From: 66-474 sp035695065
Lineage (GTDB): Bacteria; Pseudomonadota; Gammaproteobacteria; Xanthomonadales; Rhodanobacteraceae
Assembly (NCBI GenBank): GCA_035695065.1
Contig: DASSEW010000059.1
Span: 20,669-84,668, forward strand
Direction of reading: 5' to 3'
Length of the DNA stretch: 64,000 nucleotides
The notes under the pieces are model-generated. The model ran no database searches. It worked only from the letters and a program-made list of their open reading frames with translations, and had not been told where the DNA came from. This document shows positions 48,285 to 56,788 of this stretch, piece after piece; positions within the stretch are counted from its first letter, which is position 1, and every line of letters starts with the position of its first letter. A program made the position numbers and the translations under genes.

Positions 48285-50699
48285 ATGACCCTAGCAAACC
48301 GCTTTGTCCTGATTTGCCTCGCCCTGGTATCGCTGGCGGGGTGCGCGCAAGCGCCGCCGAAGCCGGCCGGATCCGCGCCCGTCCAACGCGCGCCGTTGCC
48401 GCTGATCCCGATGCCGGCGCACGTGACCTTTCCTGATGCGAAGAACTTCGTGGTGACGCCGCAGACGCGGGTGATCGTGCCGTCACGCGATTCCGGTGCG
48501 CTATCGGCGGCGCGCTATTTTTCCGAGACCTTGCGGCGCACCAGCCGGCTCCACCTGCATGTCGCGGTCGGTGATGCGCCCCCTGGCGGCAGCGCGATCG
48601 TGTTCATCCTCGATCCCGATTCCGCCGTGAGCGATCCGGAAGGCTACGTGCTGGACGTTGTGCCCGATCGCATCGAGGTGCGCGCGCGCACCTCGGCAGG
48701 ATTGTTCTACGGCGGCATCACGCTCTGGCAGTTGCTCACGCCCGAAGCTGACGGTGCGCCGGAACACGTGCCCGCCATGCACATCGAAGATTTTCCCCGC
48801 TTCCGCTGGCGCGGACTGATGCTCGATTCCGCGCGCCACTACCAGCCGGTCGCTTTCATCGAGAAGCTGCTGGACGAGATGGCGCTGCACAAGCTCAACA
48901 CCTTCCAGTGGCATCTCACCGATGACCAGGGTTGGCGCATCGCGATCGCGCGCTATCCCGAATTGATGAAGATCGGCGCGTGGCGCAAGCCGGTCGGTCC
49001 CGATATCACGCTCGCCAATCACGACGGCAAATACGGCGGCTATTACACGCCCGAACAGATACGCGAAGTGGTGGCGTATGCCGCCGCACGCCACATCACC
49101 GTGGTGCCGGAAATCGAAATGCCGGGGCATGCGCAGGCGGCGATCGCGTCGTATCCGCAGCTCGGCGTCACCGGCAAGCGCCCGCCGGTATCGAACGAGT
49201 GGGGCGTGAATACCTGGCTCTACAACATCCAGGACGGCACCTTCGATTTCATCGACAACGTGCTGGACGAAACCATGGCGCTGTTCCCGGGGCCGTACAT
49301 CCACGTCGGCGGCGACGAGGCGGTCAAGGACCAGTGGCAGGCTTCGAAGAGGATCCAGCATCGCATGCACGCGCTCGGCATCAAGAATGAAGACGCGCTG
49401 CAGGCATGGTTCATCGCGCGCGTCGGGCAACACATCAAGTCCAGCGGCCGCAAGCTGGTCGGCTGGGACGAGATCCTGCAGGGCGGTGTTCCGCCCGATG
49501 CGATCGTGACGTCGTGGCGGGGCGAGCAGGGCGCGATCGAGGCGGCGAAGCTCGGCCACGATACCGTGATGTCGCCTTCGCCGACGATGTATTTCGACCA
49601 CCTGCAAAGCGATCTGCCCGATGAGCCAACCGGCCGCCCGGACGTGATCTCGCTGAACGACGTCTACGACTTCCAGCCGGTGCCGAAGGAACTCGATGCG
49701 CAGCAGGCGGAGCACGTACTCGGCGCGCAGGCGAACCTGTGGAGCGAATACCTGACCACGCCGGCTCGCGTCGAGCACGCGGTATTCCCGCGCATCGACG
49801 CACTGGCGGAAGTGCTGTGGTCGCCGGCCGGTTCACACGACTGGCAGGGATTCCTCGAACGCATGCCCGCGCAGCTGGCACGTTACCGGGCGCTCGATGT
49901 GGATGATGCCGACGATGCGTTCGCAGTGAAGATCGCGGCGCATCCTGTCGATGATGCAAAGACGGCGCAGGTCGTGCTCTCCAACCAGACCGGCTTCGGC
50001 ACGATCCGCTACACGCTGGACGGCAGCGTGCCGGACGCGCATTCGCCGATCTACTCCGCGCCATTCGAGATCGCGATGCCGGCGACCGTGCGTGCCGGCG
50101 CTTTCGCGGGCAGCCAGCCGCTCGCAGCGCCGCGTGCGCGCGAACTCGATCCGGAATCGCTGCTGCGCCGGAGCAGTGATGCATTGAAGACCTGCAAGAA
50201 CACGTTGACGCTGCGGCTGGAAGGCGGCCCCAGCGAGGCGGGGAGCCGCTACAACATCGACATCATGGATCCGTGCTGGATCTATCCATCGCTCGACCTT
50301 GCCGGGATCACGCGCATCGACGTGCGCGTCGGCACCGTGCCGAACAATTTCCAGCTCTGGCACGACGCGGCGAAGATCGTGGTGCATCCCGCACGCACAC
50401 CGGGCGGCGAACTGGAAATCCATCGCGACACCTGCGGCGGTCCGCTGCTCGCCTCCTTGCCGCTGGCGGGTGTGCCGCGCGGCGATCCGGTCACCCTGCA
50501 CGCGAAATTCGCCGCGCAAACCGGCGTGCACGACCTGTGTTTCTTCTTCACCGGCAGGTCGAAGGCCTTCCTGCGCACGATCGACTGGGTGGCGCCGGTG
50601 CCGTGGCCGGGCGGATCAAATGTTGCAAGCAGTTCTCGCTGCGGAGAGGTCTTTCGGGCGGCAATCAGGGACGATTGCACAAATAAGCGCCGCTGCTAA
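48285..50699 (+). CDS. Beta-N-acetylhexosaminidase, GH20, lipoprotein, with repeat-derived C-terminal tail
   Basis: An 804-residue GH20 enzyme. The signal peptide ends in an LAGC lipobox (Cys about residue 20), so it is anchored to the envelope. An N-terminal GH20b domain precedes the catalytic barrel: GLMLDSARHY, LNTFQWHLTDDQGWRI, VPEIEMPGHAQAAIASYP, and the catalytic pair HVGGDEAVK (Asp344, Glu345), plus WDEILQGGVPPDA and WSEYLTTPARVEHAVFPR. A C-terminal beta-sandwich follows (DWVAPVPWP). It releases GlcNAc from chito-oligosaccharides. The last about 25 residues after PWPGG are encoded by a palindromic repeat (50661-50678) and look unrelated to the fold. Confidence 0.92.
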   Translation: MTLANRFVLICLALVSLAGCAQAPPKPAGSAPVQRAPLPLIPMPAHVTFPDAKNFVVTPQTRVIVPSRDSGALSAARYFSETLRRTSRLHLHVAVGDAPPGGSAIVFILDPDSAVSDPEGYVLDVVPDRIEVRARTSAGLFYGGITLWQLLTPEADGAPEHVPAMHIEDFPRFRWRGLMLDSARHYQPVAFIEKLLDEMALHKLNTFQWHLTDDQGWRIAIARYPELMKIGAWRKPVGPDITLANHDGKYGGYYTPEQIREVVAYAAARHITVVPEIEMPGHAQAAIASYPQLGVTGKRPPVSNEWGVNTWLYNIQDGTFDFIDNVLDETMALFPGPYIHVGGDEAVKDQWQASKRIQHRMHALGIKNEDALQAWFIARVGQHIKSSGRKLVGWDEILQGGVPPDAIVTSWRGEQGAIEAAKLGHDTVMSPSPTMYFDHLQSDLPDEPTGRPDVISLNDVYDFQPVPKELDAQQAEHVLGAQANLWSEYLTTPARVEHAVFPRIDALAEVLWSPAGSHDWQGFLERMPAQLARYRALDVDDADDAFAVKIAAHPVDDAKTAQVVLSNQTGFGTIRYTLDGSVPDAHSPIYSAPFEIAMPATVRAGAFAGSQPLAAPRARELDPESLLRRSSDALKTCKNTLTLRLEGGPSEAGSRYNIDIMDPCWIYPSLDLAGITRIDVRVGTVPNNFQLWHDAAKIVVHPARTPGGELEIHRDTCGGPLLASLPLAGVPRGDPVTLHAKFAAQTGVHDLCFFFTGRSKAFLRTIDWVAPVPWPGGSNVASSSRCGEVFRAAIRDDCTNKRRC
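50661..50678. repeat. Palindrome with AGGGAC loop, family 4, at the end of the hexosaminidase gene
   Basis: GCAATC AGGGAC GATTGC: a 6-base stem around the loop AGGGAC. The two hairpins in hutF (54886-54903 and 54916-54933) have the same loop. The element encodes part of the tail of the hexosaminidase. Confidence 0.8.
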
Positions 50700-50702
50700 C
50701 AT
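50675..50702 (+). promoter_or_regulatory. Promoter of the bTHX gene
   Basis: TTGCAC (50675-50680) and TAACAT (50697-50702) are 16 bases apart. The -35 is the right arm of the family 4 palindrome and the -10 includes the TAA stop of the hexosaminidase gene. Confidence 0.6.
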
Positions 50703-50733
50703 CGCGCGCACCACAACTACCGCGGGAACCACG

Positions 50734-50910
50734 ATGGGCAAGGGCGACAAGAGGACACGCAAGGGCAAGATCTACGCGGGCAGCCACGGCAACACGCGTC
50801 CGCATTCGCCGAAGGGCAACGCGGCGGTGAAGAAGGCCAAGCCGGCAGCACGACCGGCCGCGAAGAAAGCCGCGGTCAAGAAGGTTGCGGCAAAGAAGAC
50901 CGCCGGCTGA
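50734..50910 (+). CDS. 30S ribosomal protein bTHX family
   Basis: A 58-residue basic protein beginning MGKGDKRTRKGKIYAGSHGN, which matches the bTHX/Thx family start (GKGDKxTRxGKI) seen in Thermus, plastids and many Bacteroidetes and proteobacteria. Thx binds the top of the 30S head. The second half is an extended Lys/Ala tail (KKAAVKKVAAKKTAG) that is longer than in Thermus. It lies 34 bases after the hexosaminidase with its own promoter-like boxes. Only the first half supports the assignment; the tail is low complexity. Confidence 0.85.
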   Translation: MGKGDKRTRKGKIYAGSHGNTRPHSPKGNAAVKKAKPAARPAAKKAAVKKVAAKKTAG

Positions 50911-50923
50911 TCGGTTTTGCCGC

Positions 50924-50950
50924 AATAAAAAAGCCCCGCAGTGCGGGGTC
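50924..50950 (-). terminator. Rho-independent terminator, minus strand
   Basis: On the minus strand CCCCGC (50948-50943) pairs with GCGGGG (50939-50934) over a 3-base loop and is followed by TTTTTTATT (50932-50924). It ends transcription of the pilin-like gene at 51053-51562 and faces bTHX. Confidence 0.8.
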
Positions 50951-51052
50951 GAAGCCATTGCGCTTACGCGATGCCACCGAGGCATGGCGTGCAATGGCTG
51001 AGGGTGAGGCAGGGATGCCGATCGGAAGCCGCGCCACGGACGGCTGCTTGCC

Positions 51053-51562
51053 TTACCAGGTGACCGTCAGCCGCACGGTGTCGTTGTAGACGCCCGGCGG
51101 CGTATTGCTGGCGACGTCGAGCTTGCCGTACACCGGCACCATCTGCTCGTCGCCGTTGCCCACGCCGCGCACCGCGCCGCTGCTGCCGACGGGGCCGAGC
51201 GGCATGCGGCGGCTTGCATCTGCATACAGTTGATAGGCGACGCCGTTGCTGCCGTCGCTCATGTGGCGCTCGCCACCTTCGGCGTGCTCGCCGTAATCGA
51301 AGCCGATCGCATAAGGCTGCTTGCTCGAGCAAAGCACGCCCAGTTTCGTTTGGGCGGTGGCGCTGCCCGCGTCCTGTTGGACATCGCCGAACGACAACGA
51401 TGCGTTGTCCACCGTGAAGCGGCACGAAGCGACGATGCGCACCGAGACATTCAATTGCGCGTTGGCTTCGCCCGCGATCGCGGAAGGCGCCAGGCCCATC
51501 GCGGCGCACAGCGCGGCAATCGCGATCGCCTTGCAAATTTTCGTGGAGCAGAGAGTGTTCAT
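51053..51562 (-). CDS. Spore coat U domain (SCPU) pilin-like secreted protein
   Basis: A 169-residue secreted protein starting MNTLCSTKICKAI with a signal peptide ending near SAIAGEANA. The mature part is a single SCPU domain: NVSVRIVASCRFTVDNASLSFGDV (in part), KLGVLCSSKQPYAIGFDYG, SNGVAYQLYADASRRMPLG and the C-terminal PPGVYNDTVRLTVTW, the usual ending. Two Cys (CRF and LCSS) should form a disulfide. The family makes surface fibres with a chaperone and usher, but none is adjacent, so this copy may be a lone structural gene. An ATG three codons upstream is an alternative start. Confidence 0.87.
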   Translation of the reverse strand: MNTLCSTKICKAIAIAALCAAMGLAPSAIAGEANAQLNVSVRIVASCRFTVDNASLSFGDVQQDAGSATAQTKLGVLCSSKQPYAIGFDYGEHAEGGERHMSDGSNGVAYQLYADASRRMPLGPVGSSGAVRGVGNGDEQMVPVYGKLDVASNTPPGVYNDTVRLTVTW

Positions 51563-51645
51563 TTGGGCCACCTGGTGTTTCCCCGGGCGGCATATTCGTG
51601 TTCGCGCTGCACCGCAAACGAGACACAGTGCTCACATGCTTCGGC

Positions 51646-51751
51646 GGTCACACTCTGTGACGGTCGCGTGAACGCAGTTCACGAAAACGCGCATGCATTT
51701 GGACGTCTATTTGCGGAAAGTGTGAGCTGGTTGACGTTCACAGTCTGTGAC
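51646..51751. promoter_or_regulatory. Cluster of three dyads upstream of the SCPU gene
   Basis: GTCACACTCTGTGAC (51647-51661), CGTGAACGCAGTTCACG (51667-51683) and TCACAGTCTGTGA (51738-51750). The first and third share the core TCACANTCTGTGA and all have a short centre of one to three bases. They look like sites for a dimeric regulator and lie 85-190 bases before the start. The region 51563-51864 has no gene; apart from these dyads nothing else was recognised. Confidence 0.62.
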
Positions 51752-51864
51752 TTTCACGCGAATGCGGCGCGAGAGTGTGGATTTGTTTGTCCAGGCGCGT
51801 TTTTCGATCCGGGCGGACGGCGAAAACAGCGCGTCGCGCGGGAATTCCAGGTTGATGTTCGCGA

Positions 51865-53109
51865 TCAGGAGTGATCGGATCGGGACATCATTTCGCGCCC
51901 GCCCGCGAACACGCGTTGCGCCAGCACGCCGCCGATCCAGTACGCGAGTTCGGCCGGTTCGCAGATATCCCACGCGACAAGATCGGCGCGCTGTCCGACC
52001 GCGAGACGGCCGCGATCGGACAGGCCCAGCGCACGCGCGGCATTGACTGTTGCGCCGCGCAGGGCTTCTTCCGGCGTCAGCCGGAACAGCGTGCACGCCA
52101 TCGAGATCGCCAGCCGCAGCGAGCGCAGCGGCGAGGTGCCGGGATTGAGGTCGCTCGCGACCGCCATCGCGACGCCGTGCCGGCGTATTGCTTCCACCGG
52201 CGGCACGCGCGTTTCGCGCAGCGCATAGAAGCTGCCGGGCAGCAGCACCGCGACCGTGCCCGCGCGCGCCATCGCGGCGATGCACGACTCGCTCGCGCAT
52301 TCCAGATGATCGGCCGACAAGGCCTGGTGTTCGGCCGCAAGTCCGCCGCCGCCGAGGCCGGAGAGTTGATCCGCGTGCAATTTCACCGGCAGCCCGAGTT
52401 CACGCGCGCGCCCGAACACGCGGCGCACTTCGTCGGGCGTGAAGCCGATGCCTTCGCAGAACGCATCCACCGCATCGGCCAGACCTTCGGCTTGCGCGGC
52501 CGGCAGCCACTCGTCGCAGACCATCGTGACGAAGTCGCCGCGGCGTTCCTTGTATTCCTGCGGCAGCGCATGCAGGGCGAGCAGGGTGGTGCGGACGGTC
52601 ACACCCAATTCGGTGCCGATGCGCCGCGCGACACGCAGCATCTTCAATTCGGTTTCCAGATCCAGCCCGTAGCCGGATTTGATTTCGATCATGGTCACGC
52701 CATCGGCGACCAGGCCGCGCGCACGCGGCAGCGACCGCGCGAGCAGTTCGTCTTCCGATGCCGCGCGCGTGGCGCGCACGGTGGAGAGAATGCCACCGCC
52801 GGCGCGCGCGATCGCCTCGTAGCTTTCGCCGTGCAGCCGCCGCTCGAATTCGTCGGCGCGGGTGCCGGCGAACACCAGGTGGGTGTGGCAATCCACCAGC
52901 CCCGGCGTGACCCACGCGCCGTGCAGCGGGTCGACTTTGTCTGCGAGTGATTCCGGTGCGCCAGGCAGTTCGTCCATCTTGCCGACGAACGTGATCAGGC
53001 CGTCGCGCCAGCCGATCGCCGCACGCTCGACGCTGCCGTAACCCTCATCGCCGGCCAGCGTGATGAGATTGCAATCAAGCAGCAGGTGATCCCAGCGAGC
53101 GTCGGCCAT
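51865..53109 (-). CDS. hutI: Imidazolonepropionase
   Basis: A 414-residue HutI (EC 3.5.2.7) that opens imidazolone propionate to N-formimidoyl-glutamate in histidine degradation. Motifs: VTPGLVDCHTHLVFAGTRADEF (in part, metal His pair), GESYEAIARAGGGI, IEIKSGYGLDLETELKMLR, LHALPQEYK (metal His), LHADQL, HLECAS (metal His) and MAVASDLNPGTSP (metal Asp). Length is normal. The ATG at 53109 was chosen; a longer frame upstream lacks family sequence. Its upstream region is shared with the divergent ClC gene. HutF and HutU lie 1.5 kb and 7 kb downstream in the window; hutH and hutG are not in view. Confidence 0.95.
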   Translation of the reverse strand: MADARWDHLLLDCNLITLAGDEGYGSVERAAIGWRDGLITFVGKMDELPGAPESLADKVDPLHGAWVTPGLVDCHTHLVFAGTRADEFERRLHGESYEAIARAGGGILSTVRATRAASEDELLARSLPRARGLVADGVTMIEIKSGYGLDLETELKMLRVARRIGTELGVTVRTTLLALHALPQEYKERRGDFVTMVCDEWLPAAQAEGLADAVDAFCEGIGFTPDEVRRVFGRARELGLPVKLHADQLSGLGGGGLAAEHQALSADHLECASESCIAAMARAGTVAVLLPGSFYALRETRVPPVEAIRRHGVAMAVASDLNPGTSPLRSLRLAISMACTLFRLTPEEALRGATVNAARALGLSDRGRLAVGQRADLVAWDICEPAELAYWIGGVLAQRVFAGGREMMSRSDHS

Positions 53110-53206
53110 GGCTGTCACTGACGAGTCGGAAGCGAGCGCAAGGTTAGCGCACGAAGCCGTGCTGGCATAATCCGCGGCTGCGCGATTGCACGCGGGTTGC
53201 CGTTCC

Positions 53207-54586
53207 ATGCGACGTTTCCATTTCGCCGAACCGCTGGTGATGCTGGCGACCGTCGTGCAATGGCTGGTGCTGTCCATCTTCACCGGCGCGGTGATCGGTG
53301 GTGGCTGCACCATCTTCCTTCGCATTCTTTTCAATAGCGCTGGCCGCGCGTACGCCGCACCGCTGTGGCTGCAGATGAGCCTGCTGCCGATCGGCGGATT
53401 CGCCAACGGCCTGCTGCTGCATTACGGCTATCGGCTCAGCCGCAGCGGCTACCGCGACAACGCGATCGTCGCGGTGAACGAACAGCACGGCCGCATGCCG
53501 TTCCGCACCTTCTGGATCAAACCGCTTGCGGCGTTGATCACACTGGGTTGCGGCGGGTCGGGCGGCAAGGAAGGCCCGTGCTCGCACATCGGCGCCAGCC
53601 TCGCGGCGGGCATCGGCCGGGTGCTGCGCCTCAATCCGGAGATGCGCAAGCGCCTGCTGGCCTGCGGCGTCAGTGCAGGCTTTGCCAGCGTATTCGGCAC
53701 GCCGATCGCCGGCGCGATCTACGGCGTGGAGATGCTGGCGATCGGCCGCATCCGCCATGACTTCCTCTTTCCCGGCATCGTGGCCGGCGTGACCGCGTTC
53801 GAAGTGAGCCGCTATCTCGGCGTGCCTTATCCGGTGTACCACATCGCCTTCGCCGGCGACTTCACCGAACTGCTGTTTTTGAAAACCGTGGTGATCGGAA
53901 TCTTCTGCGGCGCGGCGGCGTGGATCTTCGTCGAGCTGCTGCGAATCGTCAGGCGCGTGTTTGCACACCTGCGTTCGACGTACTCGATCTGGCCGCCGTT
54001 GCTGCCGCTGATCGGCGGCGTGGTGCTGGCACTCCTGATCCTCGCGATCCCGACCGACTATCTCGGCCTGAGCCTGCCGTTGATGGATCGCGCGTTGCAG
54101 GGGCAGTCGATGCCGTACCTCGGCTTCCTGTGGAAGGCGCTGCTGGTCGCGATCACGCTCGGCTCGGGTTTCTATGCGGGCATCGTGACGCCGCAGTTCG
54201 TGATCGGCGCGGTGCTGGGCGGCGCGTTCGCGCACCTGCTGGGCTTGCAGGCGGCGCTGGGTGCGGCGGTGGGGCTGGTCGCGGTGGTGGCTTCGGCATC
54301 CAACGCGCCGATCGCGGCCATCTTCATGGGCGTGGAATTGTTCGGCGCCGACTCGACGCTGTACGTCGCCGGCGCCTGCGTCGCCGCCTATCTCATCATC
54401 GGCCATCGGAGCGTCTATCCGGAACAGCAGATTGCGTATTCGAAATCGTCGTGGATCTTCGCGCGCGCCGACCTGCCGGTGGGCGAGGAGAAGGTGCGGT
54501 TGTCGTACGGACTGCTGCGCTGGTGGCGCGATCGCCGGCAGAGCGCGAAGCACAGGAACGACTTGAACCAGGACGAACCGCATTGA
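53207..54586 (+). CDS. ClC-family chloride channel or antiporter
   Basis: A 459-residue ClC protein with about ten to twelve membrane helices. The selectivity-type motif GSGGKEGPCSHIG (about residues 116-128) corresponds to GREGP, and the later SGFYAGIVTPQFVIGAVLGGAF is the third signature. The GVSAGFASVFGTPIAGAIYGVEM region is also typical. The gating Glu is present in GKEGP. There are no CBS domains. This branch lacks the exact GSGIP loop, so whether it carries chloride, fluoride or protons is open. It is divergent from hutI, with a possible TTAGCG-16-CATAAT promoter near 53144-53171. Confidence 0.88.
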   Translation: MRRFHFAEPLVMLATVVQWLVLSIFTGAVIGGGCTIFLRILFNSAGRAYAAPLWLQMSLLPIGGFANGLLLHYGYRLSRSGYRDNAIVAVNEQHGRMPFRTFWIKPLAALITLGCGGSGGKEGPCSHIGASLAAGIGRVLRLNPEMRKRLLACGVSAGFASVFGTPIAGAIYGVEMLAIGRIRHDFLFPGIVAGVTAFEVSRYLGVPYPVYHIAFAGDFTELLFLKTVVIGIFCGAAAWIFVELLRIVRRVFAHLRSTYSIWPPLLPLIGGVVLALLILAIPTDYLGLSLPLMDRALQGQSMPYLGFLWKALLVAITLGSGFYAGIVTPQFVIGAVLGGAFAHLLGLQAALGAAVGLVAVVASASNAPIAAIFMGVELFGADSTLYVAGACVAAYLIIGHRSVYPEQQIAYSKSSWIFARADLPVGEEKVRLSYGLLRWWRDRRQSAKHRNDLNQDEPH

Positions 54587-54603
54587 GGTTCGGGCCCGGC
54601 GTA

Positions 54604-54632
54604 TTGGCATGAGGCAGGGCTGCCGCTAGCCT
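54604..54632 (+). promoter_or_regulatory. Possible hutF promoter
   Basis: TTGGCA (54604-54609) and TAGCCT (54627-54632) with a 17-base spacer, 22 bases before the hutF start, with GGGAG between. Match is moderate. Confidence 0.4.
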
Positions 54633-54653
54633 GCGCGTGAAACGGGAGTCGTC

Positions 54654-56072
54654 ATGCAGGATGAGTGGTTTCACGCGAGCCGTCTGTTCACGCCGGCCGG
54701 CTGGTCGCGGGATGTGGGGTTTCGGCTGGAGCGGGGCCGCATCGCGGCGCTCGATACGGGAGCCGCCGAAGGCGGCGAGAGTCTCGGCCGCTTCGTGCTG
54801 CCCGGCATGCCGAACCTGCATTCGCACGCGTTCCAGCGCGCGATGGCGGGATTGGCCGAAAAAAAAGGCCAGCCTGTTGAAGAGTGCGGACAGGGACGTC
54901 CGCTTCTTGATTCTCGCGATCAGGGACGATCGCAAGAAGACACATTCTGGACCTGGCGCGAAACGATGTACGCGTTCGCGTCACGCATCGGTCCCGAAGA
55001 CCTGCGCGCGATCGCGGCGCAGCTGTATGTCGAGATGTTGAAGGCCGGCTACACCCACGTCTGCGAGTTCCACTACCTGCACCATGCGCCGGACGGCAAG
55101 CCGTACGGCGATCCCGCGGCGATGTCGCTGGCGATCATCGAAGCGGCGCGCGAAACCGGCATCGGCCTGACCTTGCTGCCGGTGCTGTACATGACCGGCG
55201 GTTTCGATGGGCGGCCGCTCAGCCAGCGCCAGCGGCGCTTCGGCATGGACGTGCAGGCCTATCTGCGGCTGGTCGAAAGCCTGCGCGCGCTGGAAACCTC
55301 ATCGCTGCGCGTCGGCATCGCACTGCATTCGTTGCGCGCGGTGCCGGAGGCGGCGATGCGGGAAGTTCTCGCATCACCGCTGGCGCGCGAGGGCGTGATC
55401 CACATCCACATCGCCGAACAGACCGGTGAAGTCGAGGAGTGCGTTGCCACGCGCGGCGCGCGCCCGGTACGCTGGCTGCTCGATCACACCGACGTGGATG
55501 CATGCTGGTGCCTGGTGCACGCCACGCATCTCGATGAAAGCGAACTCGAAGGTCTCGCGAAATCCGGCGCGGTCGCGGGTTTGTGCCCGACCACGGAAGC
55601 CAATCTCGGCGACGGCCTGTTTCCGCTGGCGGATTATCTGGATGCGAACGGAAAGCTCGGCATCGGTTCGGATTCGCACATCTCCGTTTCGCCCATCGAG
55701 GAGCTGCGCTGGCTGGAATACGGCCAGCGGCTGGTTTCGCGCAAGCGCAATGTTGCCGCGCGTGCGGCCGGCGCCAGCGTCGGCGAAACGCTTTGGAAAG
55801 CCGCAATGCGAGGCGGCGCGCAGGCCTCGGGTATTGCGCCGTTCGGCGAGGGCGCCCGCGCGGACCTGCTGGTGCTTGACGATGCGTCGCCGCTGCTTGC
55901 CGCGCGCGACGAGCGCAACGTGCTCGACAGCTTCATCTTCGCCGGCAACACGCCGCTGGTGCGCGACGTGATGGTCGACGGCGACTGGGTCGTACGGGAT
56001 TTCCGCCACCGCGACGAGGCGCGCATCGCCGCGCGTTTCCGCAAAGTGGTGGAGGCGCTCGCTAGCGGGTGA
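54654..56072 (+). CDS. hutF: Formimidoylglutamate deiminase HutF, with in-frame palindrome insertion
   Basis: A 472-residue HutF (EC 3.5.3.13), which turns formimidoyl-glutamate into formyl-glutamate. Motifs: VLPGMPNLHSHAFQRAMAGL (in part, metal His pair), FWTWRETMYAF, YTHVCEFHYLHH, IHIHIAEQTGEVEEC (metal His), CLVHATHLDESEL (metal His), CPTTEANLGDG and GIGSDSHISVSPIEELR (metal Asp). The usual GLAEK-FWTW spacing is widened by about 22 residues (QPVEECGQGRPLLDSRDQGR, residues about 76-95) encoded by two AGGGAC-loop palindromes at 54886-54933. Length is correspondingly above the family's roughly 450. The frame is intact; catalytic residues are all present. Confidence 0.94.
   Translation: MQDEWFHASRLFTPAGWSRDVGFRLERGRIAALDTGAAEGGESLGRFVLPGMPNLHSHAFQRAMAGLAEKKGQPVEECGQGRPLLDSRDQGRSQEDTFWTWRETMYAFASRIGPEDLRAIAAQLYVEMLKAGYTHVCEFHYLHHAPDGKPYGDPAAMSLAIIEAARETGIGLTLLPVLYMTGGFDGRPLSQRQRRFGMDVQAYLRLVESLRALETSSLRVGIALHSLRAVPEAAMREVLASPLAREGVIHIHIAEQTGEVEECVATRGARPVRWLLDHTDVDACWCLVHATHLDESELEGLAKSGAVAGLCPTTEANLGDGLFPLADYLDANGKLGIGSDSHISVSPIEELRWLEYGQRLVSRKRNVAARAAGASVGETLWKAAMRGGAQASGIAPFGEGARADLLVLDDASPLLAARDERNVLDSFIFAGNTPLVRDVMVDGDWVVRDFRHRDEARIAARFRKVVEALASG
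54886..54933. repeat. Two AGGGAC-loop palindromes, family 4, inside hutF
   Basis: GCGGAC-AGGGAC-GTCCGC (54886-54903) and GCGATC-AGGGAC-GATCGC (54916-54933): two hairpins with identical 6-base loops separated by 12 bases, read in frame through the gene. The same loop occurs at 50661-50678. Confidence 0.88.
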
Positions 56073-56721
56073 AGTGGAAGGTCCGCAGCACGTCGCGCAT
56101 GGCCGCGAAGGCCTGCGCTTTCGAGAACGGCGGCGTTGCGGGCGGATCGTACACCTGCGGATTGGTGCCGTAGACCAGCAGGTCGATCGCGTAGCATGCA
56201 TCGTCGTGGACCGCGCGATAGCTGTGCACGTCGAGGTAGTGGCTCATCGCGGCGTCGCTCGCCTCGAACCGCGTGAAATCCGCGCCGTCGATCCGCTCGC
56301 GATCCGTGCTTCCGCCGCGCAGCGACGAAGGCGGCGCGACGCAAGTCTTGACCTCTTCCGCCACGCGGCTGACGCCGATGCGCACTTCCGCGGCGGTGAC
56401 GTGGTTGGATCCGGTCATCACCAGTGCCGCGACCGGCGTGCCTTGCGAATCCGGCGTCGCGTAGGTCTTCCAGCTGCCGTTCGCCAGGTAGCCGCCGCGG
56501 AAATCGCGGCGCGCCGTCCAGCCTTTGGGATAGGCGATGCGGAATCCGAAGCGATTGCTTTCCAGCACTTGCAGGTTCGTTCCCGCTGCGCTGGGCGCAA
56601 CGCCGGCGGTCGGGTCGGCATTCCGGTGCTCGCCGTTGCAGGCGCACAGTGCCGCCGCACTTGCCAGGATGACGAACGGGCCTTGATAGCCGCGCACGCG
56701 GGCTCCAGATTGCAGAACCAC
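56062..56721 (-). CDS. Lipoprotein of unknown function
   Basis: A 219-residue protein. The N terminus (VLQSGARVRGYQGPFVILASAAALCAC) is a short signal with Cys residues near LCAC; the second Cys could be lipidated. The mature part has a Tyr/Gly-rich start (RFGFRIAYPKGWTARRDFRGGYLANG, in part), a middle region VAALVMTGSNHVTAAEVRIGVSR and a C-terminal SYRAVHDDACYAIDLLVYGTNP (in part) that suggests a secreted ligand- or polymer-binding domain. I do not recognise a family. It is convergent with hutF and overlaps its end by 11 bases. Confidence 0.62.
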   Translation of the reverse strand: MVLQSGARVRGYQGPFVILASAAALCACNGEHRNADPTAGVAPSAAGTNLQVLESNRFGFRIAYPKGWTARRDFRGGYLANGSWKTYATPDSQGTPVAALVMTGSNHVTAAEVRIGVSRVAEEVKTCVAPPSSLRGGSTDRERIDGADFTRFEASDAAMSHYLDVHSYRAVHDDACYAIDLLVYGTNPQVYDPPATPPFSKAQAFAAMRDVLRTFHFTR

Positions 56722-56788
56722 AATGAGTCTTGAGCCGGCGGCCGGCCGGCGTCAAGCGTCTTCGGTCAACACGCAAGGACACGCCACC

